A stretch of DNA of 64,000 nt from Schistocerca nitens (lineage: Eukaryota; Arthropoda; Insecta; Orthoptera; Acrididae), in the NCBI RefSeq assembly GCF_023898315.1, contig NC_064622.1, forward strand, positions 355,737,234-355,801,233. Reading direction: 5' to 3'. Positions 24,139 to 35,155 of the stretch are shown here, piece after piece. The notes beneath the pieces are model-generated. The model was given only the letters and a program-made list of their open reading frames with translations. It was not told the origin of the DNA and made no database searches. Every line of letters begins with the position of its first letter. Within the stretch, counting starts at the first letter, position 1. The translations under genes and the position numbers were made by a program.

Positions 24139-24724
24139 GAATAACCACCCCCCCCCCCCCCTCCTGGGGAAGTATAGAGCACAGGGAAGATGCACAGCAG
24201 ATGGTACCATCGACGACAAAATGTGGTGTCCACTCAGGTGGACATAGTGAGCTTCTTGGGTAGCTGATGATAGAGAGTCTGCCGTTGTAGGAAATCTTCA
24301 CCAAAATAAGATCATGGTTGGCATTAGGAGGAAGCTGAAAGAGTTCAGGAACTGGATGTGCATGGTGGAGGCGTCAAATTCAGGTGGTGGTGAGAGAATG
24401 AAGACGACAGCCATTCTATTCCCAACTTCGATAGAGAGGTAGCCAACATTGACATCTGTGACATCGACACTGAACGCAGTGCAGAGGTGGCATTGGGGGT
24501 AACACACTTCACTACTTTCACACACATCACTCGAAACACTGGGGGGGGGGGGGGGGGGGGGAGGTGGAAACCTTGAGGCAAAGTGATTTGCTGCCAGCAT
24601 ACATATCGTATGGTGGATCACAGAGAGACAAAGCTGAGGCCATGGAATGTCGGGAGAAGTCATCGGGCATGCCTAGAGGAACGGTAGGTGCAGATAAAGT
24701 AAGGTTGTTGGAGAGTGACCAGAC

Positions 24725-25885
24725 AGGTTTCAACTGATTCATTAAAACCATATGATGCTTGACATTAAGTATGATGTTGAAGGTGTTGTGTCTGTGAATG
24801 AGGACTTAGTGAGGGGCTGCATAAGGAGGCTGAAGTGATGCGAGAGAAGAGTCATTGTGGAGCATCACGTAATCTCAAATAAACAGTTCCCTATGGACAG
24901 AAACATTGTGTAGAGAATGTGGCTGTGGAGGTTGCATACGAATGTGCACAAAGTGTGTGTGTGTGTATGCTGTCAACCCATGCCTAAAGTTTATCGTCCT
25001 GTGGAGGAGTAAGAGGATCAACGAGTTTTGCAGGTAGGACAGGGGCTCACCACACAAGATGTCCGTGAGTGAAACTTGGAGATCTTCCTTGTAAGCAGCA
25101 TGTATCGCTAAAAGCATCCACAGTAGCACTTCTCACCAGGAGCCAACTTGGCTCATGAGTGCCACCTTAAGTGTTCGGTGATAATATTCCATGAGACCAT
25201 TGCTCTGTGAGTGGTAAGTGGTGATGTGAAATTTGTTGACACTGCACAGCTTGCGAAGTTTTGAGAAAAGCGAGAACTGAGGACTCAAATTGGCAGCCCT
25301 GGCGGTTGTAACTGAGGATAGGCAGGCGAAGCAGGCAATCCAGGAGCATGGGCAACTGTTTCAGCCATAACATTGGAGTTAGGAAAGGCTTCAACAAAAC
25401 TCATGACTCGGTCACTGACAGAACGTAGCAAAAATCACCCGAGGGTGCCAGTGGACCCACACTGTCAATGGGATAGGTGAACCTTGGGAATATTGAATTG
25501 TCCAAGAGAGGGCTGGGCGTGCAATCTGACCTTACTCCTCTGACACAGAATACATGTGCATGTCCAAGTGCATTTTTTATACCTGGACAAATGAAACATT
25601 CAGTGATTAATTCTGTGGTGGCATTGATAACCAGGTGGGCTAGTTCATTCACGGATGCAAAGATCGTCTGGTGTAGAGGGGCAGGCATGACCAGCTAGAG
25701 CATGCATGTTGAAGTGTCTCACATGATGGCTATAGGGGAACCCAGGAGTAGGTGATGCTCAAGTATTAAAGATCATTTTGTGTCTGTCAAAATTTTGGCT
25801 AGCTTGGGATCACCTGTCTGTAGGTATCCCAACACATTCATGTTAAGGGTGGTTGATATAACGTTTATATGGGACAAACGGTCTT
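24725..25885 (-). pseudogene. Gypsy-1 integrase remnant
   Basis: This enzyme would insert the retrotransposon cDNA. The minus strand shows the family's order in broken frames: the HHCC-like region (LAHLVINATTELITECFICP, 25640-25560), PIDSVGPLAPSGDFCYVL (25470-25415, core start with first Asp), then GCQFESSVLAFLK (about 25300-25260). A C-terminal GPY/F-like region follows, with LQPPYAAPHEVL and LNVKHHMVLMNQLKPVW (24830-24720). Stops and frame changes separate the blocks. Confidence 0.75.
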
Positions 25886-26322
25886 TTACGATGTTATTGA
25901 ACTCATGTATATACCATAGATTCGTGGAAAACTGGTAGATGAGGTCCATGTCTCGGAGCTATTGAGCAGGAACGTATTTTCTGGGGTTACGGATGGCATC
26001 AGCCAGCAGATGGTGGCCAGAAGACCAAAGGAATTCGCACCCCTCGATATCATCATGGAAGTGTTTGATTGCTTAGTAGATTGCGAGAAGTTTGCAGTCG
26101 AATGTCGACCATTTGTGCTGAGAGGCTGAAATTTTCTTAGGAAAAACTGGCGACACTCAGTTGTGTCACCAATATACTGCTGCAATGCTATGCCAATCAA
26201 TATGTCGCTTGCATCTGCGATAACTGAGATGTCAGCATTGGGCACCAGGTGAACAATAGTGATAGCATGGGCGAGGGCTGTCTTGAGTAACTCATATCAT
26301 TCATCTAAGGCATTTTCTTAGT
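25886..26322 (-). pseudogene. Gypsy-1 RNase H, 3' part
   Basis: Minus-strand text ELLKTALAHAITIVHLVP (26300-26250), then PNADISVIADASDILIGIA, the first RNase H Asp block, then FFLRKFQPLSTNGRHST. The coding text continues upstream across the hAT insertion: the segment before the hAT (34330-34240) reads RFRGIIDFY and VPLTDALIPKDTPR and is followed directly here by TKKMP. The two halves were one sequence. Confidence 0.75.
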
Positions 26323-27464
26323 GCGTGGGGCAGTGGCGGCCGCTGAAACATTTCATTGGCGATGCAAAAAGAAAAAAAAAAAAAACCTTCGTTTGGTAGC
26401 ATTGACATATTACGAAATTTTGGCAATAATTCGTACATTTAGTAAGGTATCATATCAAACAAAGCATATAGGGAAACAGAACGCTTATTACGACAGCGTC
26501 CTTCTTACACACGGTAGGAGTTTGATGTATTCCTGGAGAACATGACAGCAAGCGTTTGGATAAGATTTAAAGAGAGAGAGTGAAGGGGTGAGGTTGCTTT
26601 AGGTATCTTTTTCGCACGTTTGCATGAGATATAAATCGTAACATAAACTCCGAAGATGTCTCTGGCACATACAAATGTACACGCGCGCATACTTATCAAC
26701 AGTGCAATTCTTCCCTGCTCACATGGCATGTGGGGGGGGGGGGGGGTTGATGTATGTTGTGTAAGATAATGGTGAGAGTTGGGGCCTGAACTACCACGTT
26801 AAAACTACGCTGCCAACCTCAGGTAACAATTGCGCTCTAGCCGTTACCATATGATTTGTGTACTTCACTTTGCTTTGAGTTGCACTTGCTGGTTGTTTCC
26901 TTTTCTTGTTTTGAAATGAGTGCAGAGAGCAGTCTTGCTCTGTCACAGGGTTTGAATACGACTCCCACAAAATTTGATGGAATCAGCGAACCATATGTCC
27001 ATTATTACGTCGGTTCTGCCTTCCCAGCAGCACAGAAGTCAGAACACGGACGTAGGCTGCCAGCCTTGTGAGAAGGAGACATGGCTTGTCTCCCCACACT
27101 CTTTTATCCCCTCGACAGCCAGAACTCGTTTGTTTACGTTCGCGGCCGACTGCCAGAATAGTCTTGGTTAGAATATGAGTGCAGAACGAGAAATAATAGG
27201 GCATGCATAAATTATTCAAAATTGTAACCTGAATTTTGGGAAGCAAATTTAATCAAATTACCAACATTTAAAACTAAAAGCATTGTACTCACCAAAAGCA
27301 ACAACTCCATGACTTTGGGAAGACAGCTTCAAAATAATTAGGAGGAACGGTATTGGAAATCCCTTCGCCACTTCTTCTTGGCAAATAAATCTATCACTCT
27401 TGAACTGAAATCTTCAGTTTTGCACACGAATGACGTTTCACAGGATAGCATCCGTAAGGCACTC

Positions 27465-27853
27465 GACCCGCCAGGACAGCCGAGAATTCTAACGAACTGC
27501 TTCCTGGACTCGGGTAGGCGCGCCGGCCCCGGATCGAATCCGCCCAGTGGATTAAGGACGACGGCCTGGATGTGGTTTTTAGGCGGTTTTTCACATCCTA
27601 CTAGGTGAATACCGAGCTGGTCCCCACGTCCCGCCTCAGTTACACCACTCGCAGACATTTGAAACACATTGCCACTATTTCACGATGTACACTAGACGCA
27701 GACAGCTGGGGTACACTAATTCCGTCCCGGGGGGTATGGGGTGGCGGCAGGAAGGGCATCCGGCCATCCCTTAAACTTAACCATGCCAAATCCGTACTTA
27801 ACCCTGCCGACCCTGCGCACAATGCGGGATACTGGCAGTAGCAAAAGAAAGAA
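27465..27853 (+). mobile_element. SINE, 389 bp, with 18-bp TSD
   Basis: Flanked by AGCATCCGTAAGGCACTC at 27447-27464 and the same with one change at 27854-27871. The body opens with a GC-rich tRNA-like head, with a B-box-like GGATCGAATCC near 27531-27541, and ends in an A-rich GCAAAAGAAAGAA tail. It sits in the hAT transposase coding region. Longer than the other SINEs here and of a different family. Confidence 0.85.
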
Positions 27854-28994
27854 AGCATCTGTAAGGCACTCAGTCGTTCTTCTTTCATGGTGTTTCGTAG
27901 AAACGTCTTAATTCTCTTGAGCATTGAAAAACACCATTTACGTTCCGATGTCGAGATAGGCATCGTGATTAGCAGTTTTAAAACTTTAACAGTCTCTTCG
28001 AAAGTGTCACAAAGCTCATCCTCTAGAAACAGAGGAACCAGCGAAAGAAACGGAACTGCGCCAGAAACTGCTCTCAACTCAGGCCTAGCACAGAAAACTT
28101 GAAGCTCACCCTTCAACTTTCATTTTTCCATAAATGTGTATGTGTCTGTAATTTTAAGGTATTTGTCTGGAAAATTCGTGATGTTTTTGTCAAACGGATT
28201 TACATCAAATAAGTTGGCTGCAATGAGGTTTCCAGTGAATTGAAAACGTAATTTTATTTCAGAAAGAATGGCATCGCACATTTCCTAAATATTTCTTTTC
28301 TTATACTCATCATCAAGAATCGGTGGTTTCTTGGCAGGAACTGTTTCGTCATTTTCGAGACTAATCTCGTTAAAGTTGAAGTCAATGTCATCTCCGATAT
28401 TTTGCATTACAGCTTCAAAGTTCTGCATGTCTTGTTTTACTTTAGTCGGTTCGGTTATCTTCTTCTGAAGCTGATTAAAAAGTACATCTGCATAAGGCAG
28501 TATCTTATAGAAAAATTATAGCCAGAAAATTCCGTTATCGCGCAGTCTTTGTTTGTATGAACCAGCTTTCCCAATAGTAGAAGATAGTTTTATGCTCTCG
28601 CTTGTTTCAGTGGCTTCCATAACAGTAATGAGATCTTCCCTATTTTCATAAACATCTTTTACTACTCGCGAATGGTAATTCCATCTCGTGATACGCACAT
28701 GGGGCAAGCTTTTTTGAATAATCTTATACAACACTATTGATCTCTGTGGCGAGTTAGAAAAAAAAGAAGATATATCTAAAAGATGTGCAAAAAAGATGAA
28801 GGCTTTGCGATTAACAGAGTTTGCTGTAGACATAATATAGGATGAACTAATGCTCATAACAATGGATGTAGTTTGCATTTGGGTATTTGTCTTTAACTGA
28901 TTTCTGAACGCCATTCGACTTGCCACCTATAACGTGTGCACTGTCGTAACTCTGAGCTGTTAGTTGTGCTCGGTCATCGCCAATTAATGGTTCA

Positions 28995-29182
28995 GATGGC
29001 TCAGAGCACTATGGGACTTAACTTCTGAGGTCATCAGTCCCCCAGAACTTAGAACTACTTAAACCTAATTAACCTAAGGACATCACACACATCCATGCCC
29101 GAGCCAGGATTCGAACCTGCGACCGTTCGGTCGCGCGGTTCCAGACTGTAGCGCCTAGAACCGCTCGGTCACCCCGGCCGGC
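28995..29182 (-). mobile_element. tRNA-derived SINE with 12-bp TSD
   Basis: The TSD is ATTAATGGTTCA (28983-28994 and 29183-29194). On the minus strand the element begins GCCGGCCGGGGTGACCGAGC with A-box TGACCGAGCGG and B-box GGTTCGAATCC, and ends near CATCTGAACC. It interrupts the hAT transposase between its catalytic and middle blocks. Confidence 0.9.
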
Positions 29183-29586
29183 ATTAATGGTTCAATTTCT
29201 TTCAGAATACTCTCAGATATAGTATGAGCGTTCTGACTTTCTGGTCTGATAAAGTTCCAAAATCCTTCAACAAGTTTTCCATCAATAACATAACGCAAAA
29301 CAACAACCAATAGAAATTCGCGAGACACATCTGTGGTTTCATCTGCGATTATTGCAAAATAATTGGCACCTTTTATCTCTTTACGAACTTCATCAAAGTA
29401 CATTTCCAACATATATTGCAGTAGTTCGTTCTGATCAGTCTTAGTGCCTTTGGACACTGATGCTTGACTGAGATGAACGTGAAGATCTTTATCCAGTTCT
29501 GCACAGAAGTGAATTAGCTCACGAAAAACCCTCTTATTTTCAGAGGTATTAGATTCATAGTCGCCCCCTATGACAGCCAGTTCCAA

Positions 29587-30078
29587 AGCGCCACAGACCC
29601 GAATATATGGCTGTCCATTGTTTGCCTATATTGCGAATCTAATTTCTGCTGAATATTGGTTTTGCCTAGAAATGCGTTGTCTTGACATTTCTTGTACTTT
29701 CATTTTAGATCATTTATGGCCAATATCAGTTATTCTGGTGTTAACATCAATGGACATCTCCCCCACGTAACACACAGGGAAAACAAAAAATAACGTTGTT
29801 GTCTTCACAGCCACGAATCCATTTGTTTTTTTGTTAAATTTCTGAACTGAACATACGGCATCGACATTTTGTTTGCTGCTGCAGATTCAGATCCAGGAGT
29901 GGCCTACCTAGTGATTTTATCTAAATTTTTTCACTGGGGTTTTTAATAACTCACTTATTTAGTTCATGTTCGCTACTTTCACAATCATCTGAATTTTCAT
30001 TTACAGATAACACTGTGCATACAGCTAATACCGTCAATTATCCGACATTACAATAACTGCAACGTGCTTGTACAGAAC
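29587..30078. other. hAT 5' coding edge, decayed
   Basis: Minus-strand text continues upstream of the hAT transposase for about 100 codons in broken frames (for example SRQRISRQNQYSAEIRFAIQ). Beyond about 29900 nothing is recognised. Confidence 0.35.
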
Positions 30079-30088
30079 TGTATTACAC

Positions 30089-30289
30089 GTTCAAGTGGAT
30101 CAAATGGCTCTGAGCACTATGGGACTAAACATCTGAGGTCATCAGTCCCCTAGAACTTAGAGCTACTTAAACCTAACTAACCTACTGACATCACACACAT
30201 CCATGCCCGAAACAGGATTCGAACCTTCGACCGTAGCAGTCGCGGTTCCGGACCGAAGCGCCTAGAACCGCTCGGCCACCGCGGCCGGC
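30089..30289 (-). mobile_element. tRNA-derived SINE with 10-bp TSD
   Basis: The TSD is TGTATTACAC (30079-30088 and 30290-30299). Same family as 28995-29182, with minus-strand head GCCGGCCGCGGTGGCCGAGC and B-box GGTTCGAATCC. Confidence 0.9.
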
Positions 30290-30299
30290 TGTATTACAC

Positions 30300-30915
30300 A
30301 AACGTAACGAATATAAACAGAAATACTACGCTGGTATTTAGAAAATAAATGCTCAACAGGTGGTGAATACGTTAGTTTTTTTGCGCTGTGCCAATAGCCC
30401 TGCTGTTGTGAAACATAATATTGAAATAATCCTTATACCGTCCCCAGTGAAATACAATGAAAAGACTTAAAAACGGTATTTATAAAGAAGAGACATTTAA
30501 AAATTGTATAATATGTGGACACTAGCCGCTCAGGCGAACATGCATTTTTCTCTTGTATCCGTATATTTCTCTACGTAAGTTTCGAGGGCAAAGAAATATA
30601 GAGATGCCCTTGAAACAAAATGATCTAAAGAGACGACAAGATGCACTCTTTTGTTAATTTTTTAGTCGTCTTCACTTCTTCCCTTGTCTTGGTTGCGTGT
30701 AGACGGCATCTTGCGAGTACTGGCAAATTTAAGCATATTTATTCTTATTAAGCAGATAAAATATTGATTTAATATTATTGTTCAATTTTAATTTGTAAGA
30801 GGTGATCCCGATTTCATGTCCGCCTTCCTTGAATTAACCTGCATTCGAGTAATTTACAGTGCAACAATCGCAGCGACGGATGCAACCAACGACGCTATTA
30901 CATGGCGATATTAAC
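30300..30915. other. No recognised feature (inside hAT)
   Basis: AT-rich noncoding sequence between two SINEs, within the hAT element. No motif recognised. Confidence 0.4.
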
Positions 30916-30926
30916 TTACAAAAATT

Positions 30927-31260
30927 GCCGGCCGCGGTGGTCTAGCGGTTCTGGCGCTGCAGTCCGGAACCGCGGGACTGCTACGGTCGCAGGTTCGAAT
31001 CCTGCCTCGGGCATGTGTGTGTGATGTCCTTAGGTTAGTTAGGTTTAAGTAGTTGTAAGTTCTAGCCGGCCGCGATGGTCTAGCGGTTCTGGCGCTGCAG
31101 TCCGGAACCGCGGGACTGCTACGGTCGCAGGTTCGAATCCTGCCTCGGGCATGTGTGTGTGATGTCCTTAGGTTAGTTAGGTTTAAGTAGTTCTAAGTTC
31201 TAGGGGACTTATGACCTAAGATGTTGAGTCCCATAGTGCTCAGAGCCATTTGAACCATTT
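30927..31260 (+). mobile_element. Tandem SINE dimer inserted as one unit
   Basis: Two head-to-tail SINE units share one TSD, TTACAAAAATT (30916-30926 and 31261-31271). Unit 1 (30927-31064) stops after GTTGTAAGTTCTA, lacking the last 58 bases. Unit 2 (31065-31260) is complete and ends CCATTTT. The shared 138 bases differ at only two or three positions, and both have A-box TGGTCTAGCGG and B-box GGTTCGAATCC. A single TSD around both indicates insertion of a dimer, or a later unequal exchange within one copy. Confidence 0.88.
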
Positions 31261-31271
31261 TTACAAAAATT

Positions 31272-32253
31272 AGCGGAAGCGAAAAACTCGCCCGCTATTA
31301 ATATAAGATACATTTTTCTCCACAGCCGCTCGACGTTGCAGAAAATACGCAGCTTTAAGATTCTTATTTGCAGTACAAGAGCCGAGAGCCAGAGCCAGGA
31401 CGCCGACTACAATGCAATGGTTAACGGAGGTAAGAGAAATTACTCTCGCGCGTGTATGGGCCGCAATTGTAATTAATAACTAAAGTTTTTTGCTTTAAAG
31501 TGAACTGACTAGCCGAGGAAATTAATATGAAAAGTTTATTCCATTGCTCAACTTATATGCTCATGTTTTAAGATGCAGTGAGTCTTACATCATTAACGTA
31601 GCAAATAATTTTCACTGAAGATTAATATTGTCAAAAAAGAGACAACTTCACAAAAGCATTTAATTGTGAATCAAAACTGAATTTGATTAAGGCCCACCAC
31701 GTAAGTCGGCGACAATCACCATTACCAATCAATTGCTGTAGTAAATAATAAATTAAAATACGACGGCCGACGGACACGAGATCCTCTTAGTTTTAAAATA
31801 TAGGGGCATAAAAATATAACTATATAAAGCTATTTATGACGATATTTAAGCGTATTTTTTCTGTATTCAATTTAATAAAGCATTACTTTGTGTTTACGAA
31901 TGCATTAACCTTAACTAGCAGAAAGATTGTAACACTGGATTACAAGAAATTTGTTCTCTGGTGTATTCTAACATGGATACGTCCTGCACTTTACTGCCCA
32001 CTGGCGGAAAAAAACGTAAAGCTCTAAGTCAGAGCAGCTGTGGCTCCACCTCCGCCATAACAAGTATGCAGAAACCGATGGCTGAGCTTTACACACAGAG
32101 CTTATAGAGTGGACGGTGCCAATCTGCAGTTGGCTCCAAGCTTCAGAAAACTACTGCGAGGTAGTGCGCAGCAAAGCGTACCTCTTCAAATCAGGGAATA
32201 CATACTCCGAAACAATGTTTTATGTGCAATTCGCATATATTTCTTTCTTCCTT
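31272..32253. other. No recognised gene (inside hAT)
   Basis: Mostly AT-rich and noncoding. A 63-codon plus-strand frame at 31836-32027 has no recognisable motif. Probably the 5' noncoding side of the hAT. Confidence 0.35.
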
Positions 32254-32267
32254 TTCATGCAAGTGGC

Positions 32268-33513
32268 ATCCCTCCAAAACCCAGGCGATCATTGTAGGCA
32301 AAACCACCCCTTCCTTCCGCCTCCTTGATTTCTACATCATCATCTATGGCGGTCCTATCGCCCTCACTCCCACCCTTAAGTACCTTGGCGTCACCCTCGA
32401 CCGTCGCCTCTCCTGGACTCCCCACCTCCGGACAATCCAAGCCAAGGCATGCTCCCGACTCAGTCTCCTCAAGCTCCTCTCCGACCGCACGTGGGGTCTG
32501 GACCCCTCCACCATCCTCCACACTTATCAATCCCTCATCCGCCCTATCCTTTGATATGCCCATCCGGCTTGGATCTCCGCCCCCCCTTCCTTTTATAAAT
32601 CGCTCCAAATCCTTGAACGCCATGCTCTCCGCCTCGCCTATCGCATCCGTCTCCCCTCCCCTACGCGGATCCTGTACGATCCCCTTCCCCCACCTCCTCC
32701 TTTTCCTTGAAAGGATACGGATCCTGTACACCTCCCGTAAACTCGATCCTCCTCACCCGCTCGTCTCCCCGATCCTCTCCCACCCCCGCCCGCTGCCGCG
32801 CCTGTATGCCCACGTCCCACCTGGTCTCCATCTCTCCACCCTCCTTACCCTCTCCCAAGGTGGCTTCCGCCAGCTCCCCCTCCCTGATGATGTCCTCCTC
32901 CCCTCCATCTACCCCTCCTATCAACTTTGATCCTCCCCCCCCACCTCCTGTGTCCTTTCCTTTAGGCACCCTCCCTCCCTCCTTTCCCTTCCCTTCTCTT
33001 TCCTTTCCCCCCTCCCTCCTCCCCTCTCCCCCGGGCTTCCCCTCCCCCTTCCTCCCTCCCCCTCTCTCTCCTTTGCCCATGGTATCTCTGCTCTCCCCTC
33101 TCGCTCTCCCACTCTCCTTCCTCCTCCTCCTCTCTTGGCAGGTCCCCAGACTCGCACACGCATAGTGAACATTCGCGCGCCGGAGATCATCGCCTTCTGT
33201 GTCTCGTGTGTGTGACGTCGTTTAGTGTTTTTGGTGTCCGCCGTCCCACTACTACGTTCACTTGTGCCGTCGGATTCGTCAATGTTCTGTGCGCCGTGCC
33301 AACGTGTTTTCAGTGTTGTTATCGTCACGTGTGAACGACTCCGTGTTTTTTGTGTCTCTGTGACCTCTCTCTTTTGCCTGTCACTTTCTTCATTATCATT
33401 CTCCGTTTTTATACTATTGTAAAACGCTATGGCTGAAGAGCGGCGTAGTGTGCCGCTGCCAGCCTACCTGATTTGTACAGGTTTTAAAATAACAATAAAG
33501 TAAAAAAAAAAAA
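32268..33513 (+). mobile_element. 5'-truncated jockey-like LINE with pyrimidine-rich 3' end
   Basis: The TSD TTCATGCAAGTGGC is at 32254-32267 and 33514-33527. The element keeps only the RT C-terminal part: LTPTLKYLGVTLDRRLSW, AKACSRLSLLKLLSDR, HTYQSLIRPIL (32371-32554), then after a stop AHPAWISAPPSFYKSLQIL in the same frame. About 600 bases of C/T-rich sequence (32560-33140) follow, then a 3' untranslated part and an AATAAAGTA-poly(A) tail. The long Ser/Pro-rich plus-strand and Gly/Arg-rich minus-strand frames here are composition artefacts. Confidence 0.85.
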
Positions 33514-33527
33514 TTCATGCAAGTGGC

Positions 33528-34182
33528 CTCCCATCAACTCTGATCCTTATCTCCCCCCTCCTACCTTTGTCCTTTTCTCAGGCTCCCTCTCCTCCCCCCT
33601 TCTATCCTATTTCTTTTTTCCCCACCTACCGTCTCTTTGACTCCTTTCTTTCCCCTCCACTGCCTTCCCCACTCCTTCTCCCATCTGCCCTGTCCACCCT
33701 TTTTTTCTTTCTGTGTTCTCTCCCTCCTTCAGCTCCCCCTTTTTTCTTTTCCTCTCTCCCCATTTTCCCCCCTCATCGGTCCCCCCCCCCCCCCCAATCT
33801 GTCGTCATGTCTACCCTATTGTGCAATTTTAAGTCAGTGTTTAGTGTTGTGTGTCCCATTCCAGGTTGCAAACACATACTGTACTGTCACTAGGTGCGTT
33901 TTTTAACTCTTGCGAACAAAAACCAGACTATTGCCATGTTTTTTAATTGTGCCTGTCTAATTACTATGTATTTTACTCAGAATCAACAAACCTTTTTTTT
34001 AATTTTCGGTTTGCAACTTTTCTCCATGTCACAGTTTTAACCAGTCACCATTTTATCACCTATTTTTATTGTTTATTATCTCCTCATTATGTTTTTAACT
34101 TCTGTAGGCTGCAGACCAGTATGTTACGCTGCTGCCAGCCTGCTCCCCTCTAGCAGGCTATTGAAATTCAATAAAGAAAAAA
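33528..34182 (+). mobile_element. Older LINE 3' end of the same family
   Basis: It begins with the same TCCCATCAACTCTGATCC text found inside the younger copy at about 32915, is pyrimidine-rich, and ends GCTGCCAGCCT... then AATAAAGAAAAAAAA. It carries only noncoding 3' sequence. The younger LINE (32268-33513) inserted at its 5' edge, so one copy served as target for another. Contains a C15 run at 33781-33795. Confidence 0.75.
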
Positions 34183-34239
34183 AAGGCAATGGTGCCATGG
34201 CACAGCGCCACTATCTCAGAAGCCACCCTTGGCGTGGGG

Positions 34240-35150
34240 TATCCTTGGGAATGAGGGCATCGGTGAGTGGTACCTGGATAGAGGTGGTAAGTGGGAAATG
34301 GCAGCAGTAGAAATCTATGATACCACGAAACCTTTGCAAAAAATGGCTCTGAGCACTATGCGACTTAACTTCTGAGGTCATCAGTCGCCTAGAACTTAGA
34401 ACTAATTAAACCTAACTAACCTAAGGACATCACACACATCCATGCCCGAGGCAGGATTCGAACCTGCGAACGTACAGGTCGCTCGGTTCCAGACTGCAGT
34501 GCCTAGAACCGCACGGCCACTACGGCCGGCAAACATTTGCAATACAAAGGAAAAGTAAGGTCCAAATGAACTTGACAGGTCAAATGTCAGCTGGATACCA
34601 TCAGATGAAATGGGGTAATTCATAAAGGTGACACTGTCACAGGCCAGTTGTAACTTTTCATGATTGATTTCGTCATCGTTGCAGTGTAGTGTGGCCTGGA
34701 CCTGTGACAAGTACTGTTCATACTCCTTAATAATAGACATAAACATCAAAATGTCATTAAGATTAGCATATGCACATGACTGTTTGAACACGAGGTAGTT
34801 GATGAATCTCTCCATGTTTAGGCTGCATTTTTGAGCGCATAAGGCATGAAGCAGTACTCATAAAGCCCAAAGGGGGGTAATCTGTGTGGATTTTGAAATG
34901 TCGTCAGTGAAAATAGGTATTTAGTGGTAAGACTTGTAGCAGTCCAGGAGACTAAACATCTGTGTGCCATTATGCAGTTCGGTGAAGTCTCGGATGGGAG
35001 AGATTGGGTAGTTAACTATGATAGTTTAAGAGTTCAGGATCTGTTAATACCTGCGTACATGAAATGAGCCATCTTTCTTGTGGAGAATGTGTGTGGAGAA
35101 AGACCAATTGCTGTCCAATGGGTGAATGATTCTGCGTTGAGTAGTGTGGC
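34240..35150 (-). pseudogene. Gypsy-1 reverse transcriptase and RNase H start
   Basis: Minus-strand blocks in Gypsy order: RRIIHPLDSNWSFSTHILHK (about 35130), YPISPIRDFTELHNGTQMFS (about 35000-34950), ITPLWAL then CFMPYALKNAA (about 34880-34830), NDILMFMSIIKEYEQYLSQV (34790-34730, where the YxDD box should lie and is altered), then CDSVTFMNYPISSDGIQ. A SINE at 34340-34530 splits it before RFRGIIDFYCCHFPL. It would have copied the element RNA; now full of stops and frameshifts. Confidence 0.8.
34340..34530 (-). mobile_element. tRNA-derived SINE with 12-bp TSD
   Basis: The TSD is AAACCTTTGCAA (34328-34339) and AAACATTTGCAA (34531-34542), one mismatch. Same family as 28995-29182, minus strand, with B-box GGTTCGAATCC. 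It sits in the Gypsy-1 RT/RNase H sequence. Confidence 0.88.
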
Positions 35151-35155
35151 GTTTG

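Larger units (their letters stand above)
27338..29586 (-). pseudogene. hAT transposase (ZMYM1-like), interrupted by two SINEs
   Basis: Minus-strand coding relic spanning most of a hAT transposase. N-terminal block: GGDYESNTSENKRVFRELI (29560-29500). First catalytic Asp: NYFAIIADETTDVSREFLL (29370-29310), then VIDGKLVEGFWNFIRPES. After the SINE at 28995-29182 it resumes with KAFIFFAHLLDISSFFSN and TRWNYHSRVVKDVYENRED (28700-28640). The C-terminal dimerisation region reads STSERKWCFSMLKRIKTFLR (about 27950-27890). A second SINE (27465-27853) splits the last 50 codons; past it the frame continues CETSFVCKTEDFSSRV to the stop at 27338. Removing the TSD and SINE restores phase at that junction. 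Other frameshifts and stops remain, so it is inactive. Confidence 0.78.
26331..34231 (-). mobile_element. hAT transposon inserted in Gypsy-1
   Basis: The left end starts CAGTGGCGGCCGC at 26331, the standard hAT terminus. The right end, read on the minus strand, starts CAAGGGTGGCT at 34231, an imperfect match. The 8-base GCGTGGGG lies directly outside both (26323-26330 and 34232-34239), the exact TSD size of hAT elements. The Gypsy-1 coding text resumes across this junction. Inside are one ZMYM1-like transposase relic (27338-29586), four SINE insertions and two nested LINE fragments. Without these the element would be roughly 5 kb. Confidence 0.82.

Noticed and set aside
24298-24751. Proline-rich proteins on the minus strand
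   Set aside because: They are products of the G21 run inside Gypsy-1 sequence. The real coding signal here is the integrase C-terminal relic.
30927-31020. tRNA gene
   Set aside because: A and B boxes and a GGTTCGAATCC match are present, but the block is the head of a SINE with TSDs and a repeated body. The same applies to all other SINE heads here.
32255-33893. Long Ser/Pro-rich plus-strand and Gly/Arg/Glu-rich minus-strand frames
   Set aside because: They lie in a pyrimidine-rich LINE tail where stop codons are rare in every frame. They have no domain, and several overlap one another on both strands.
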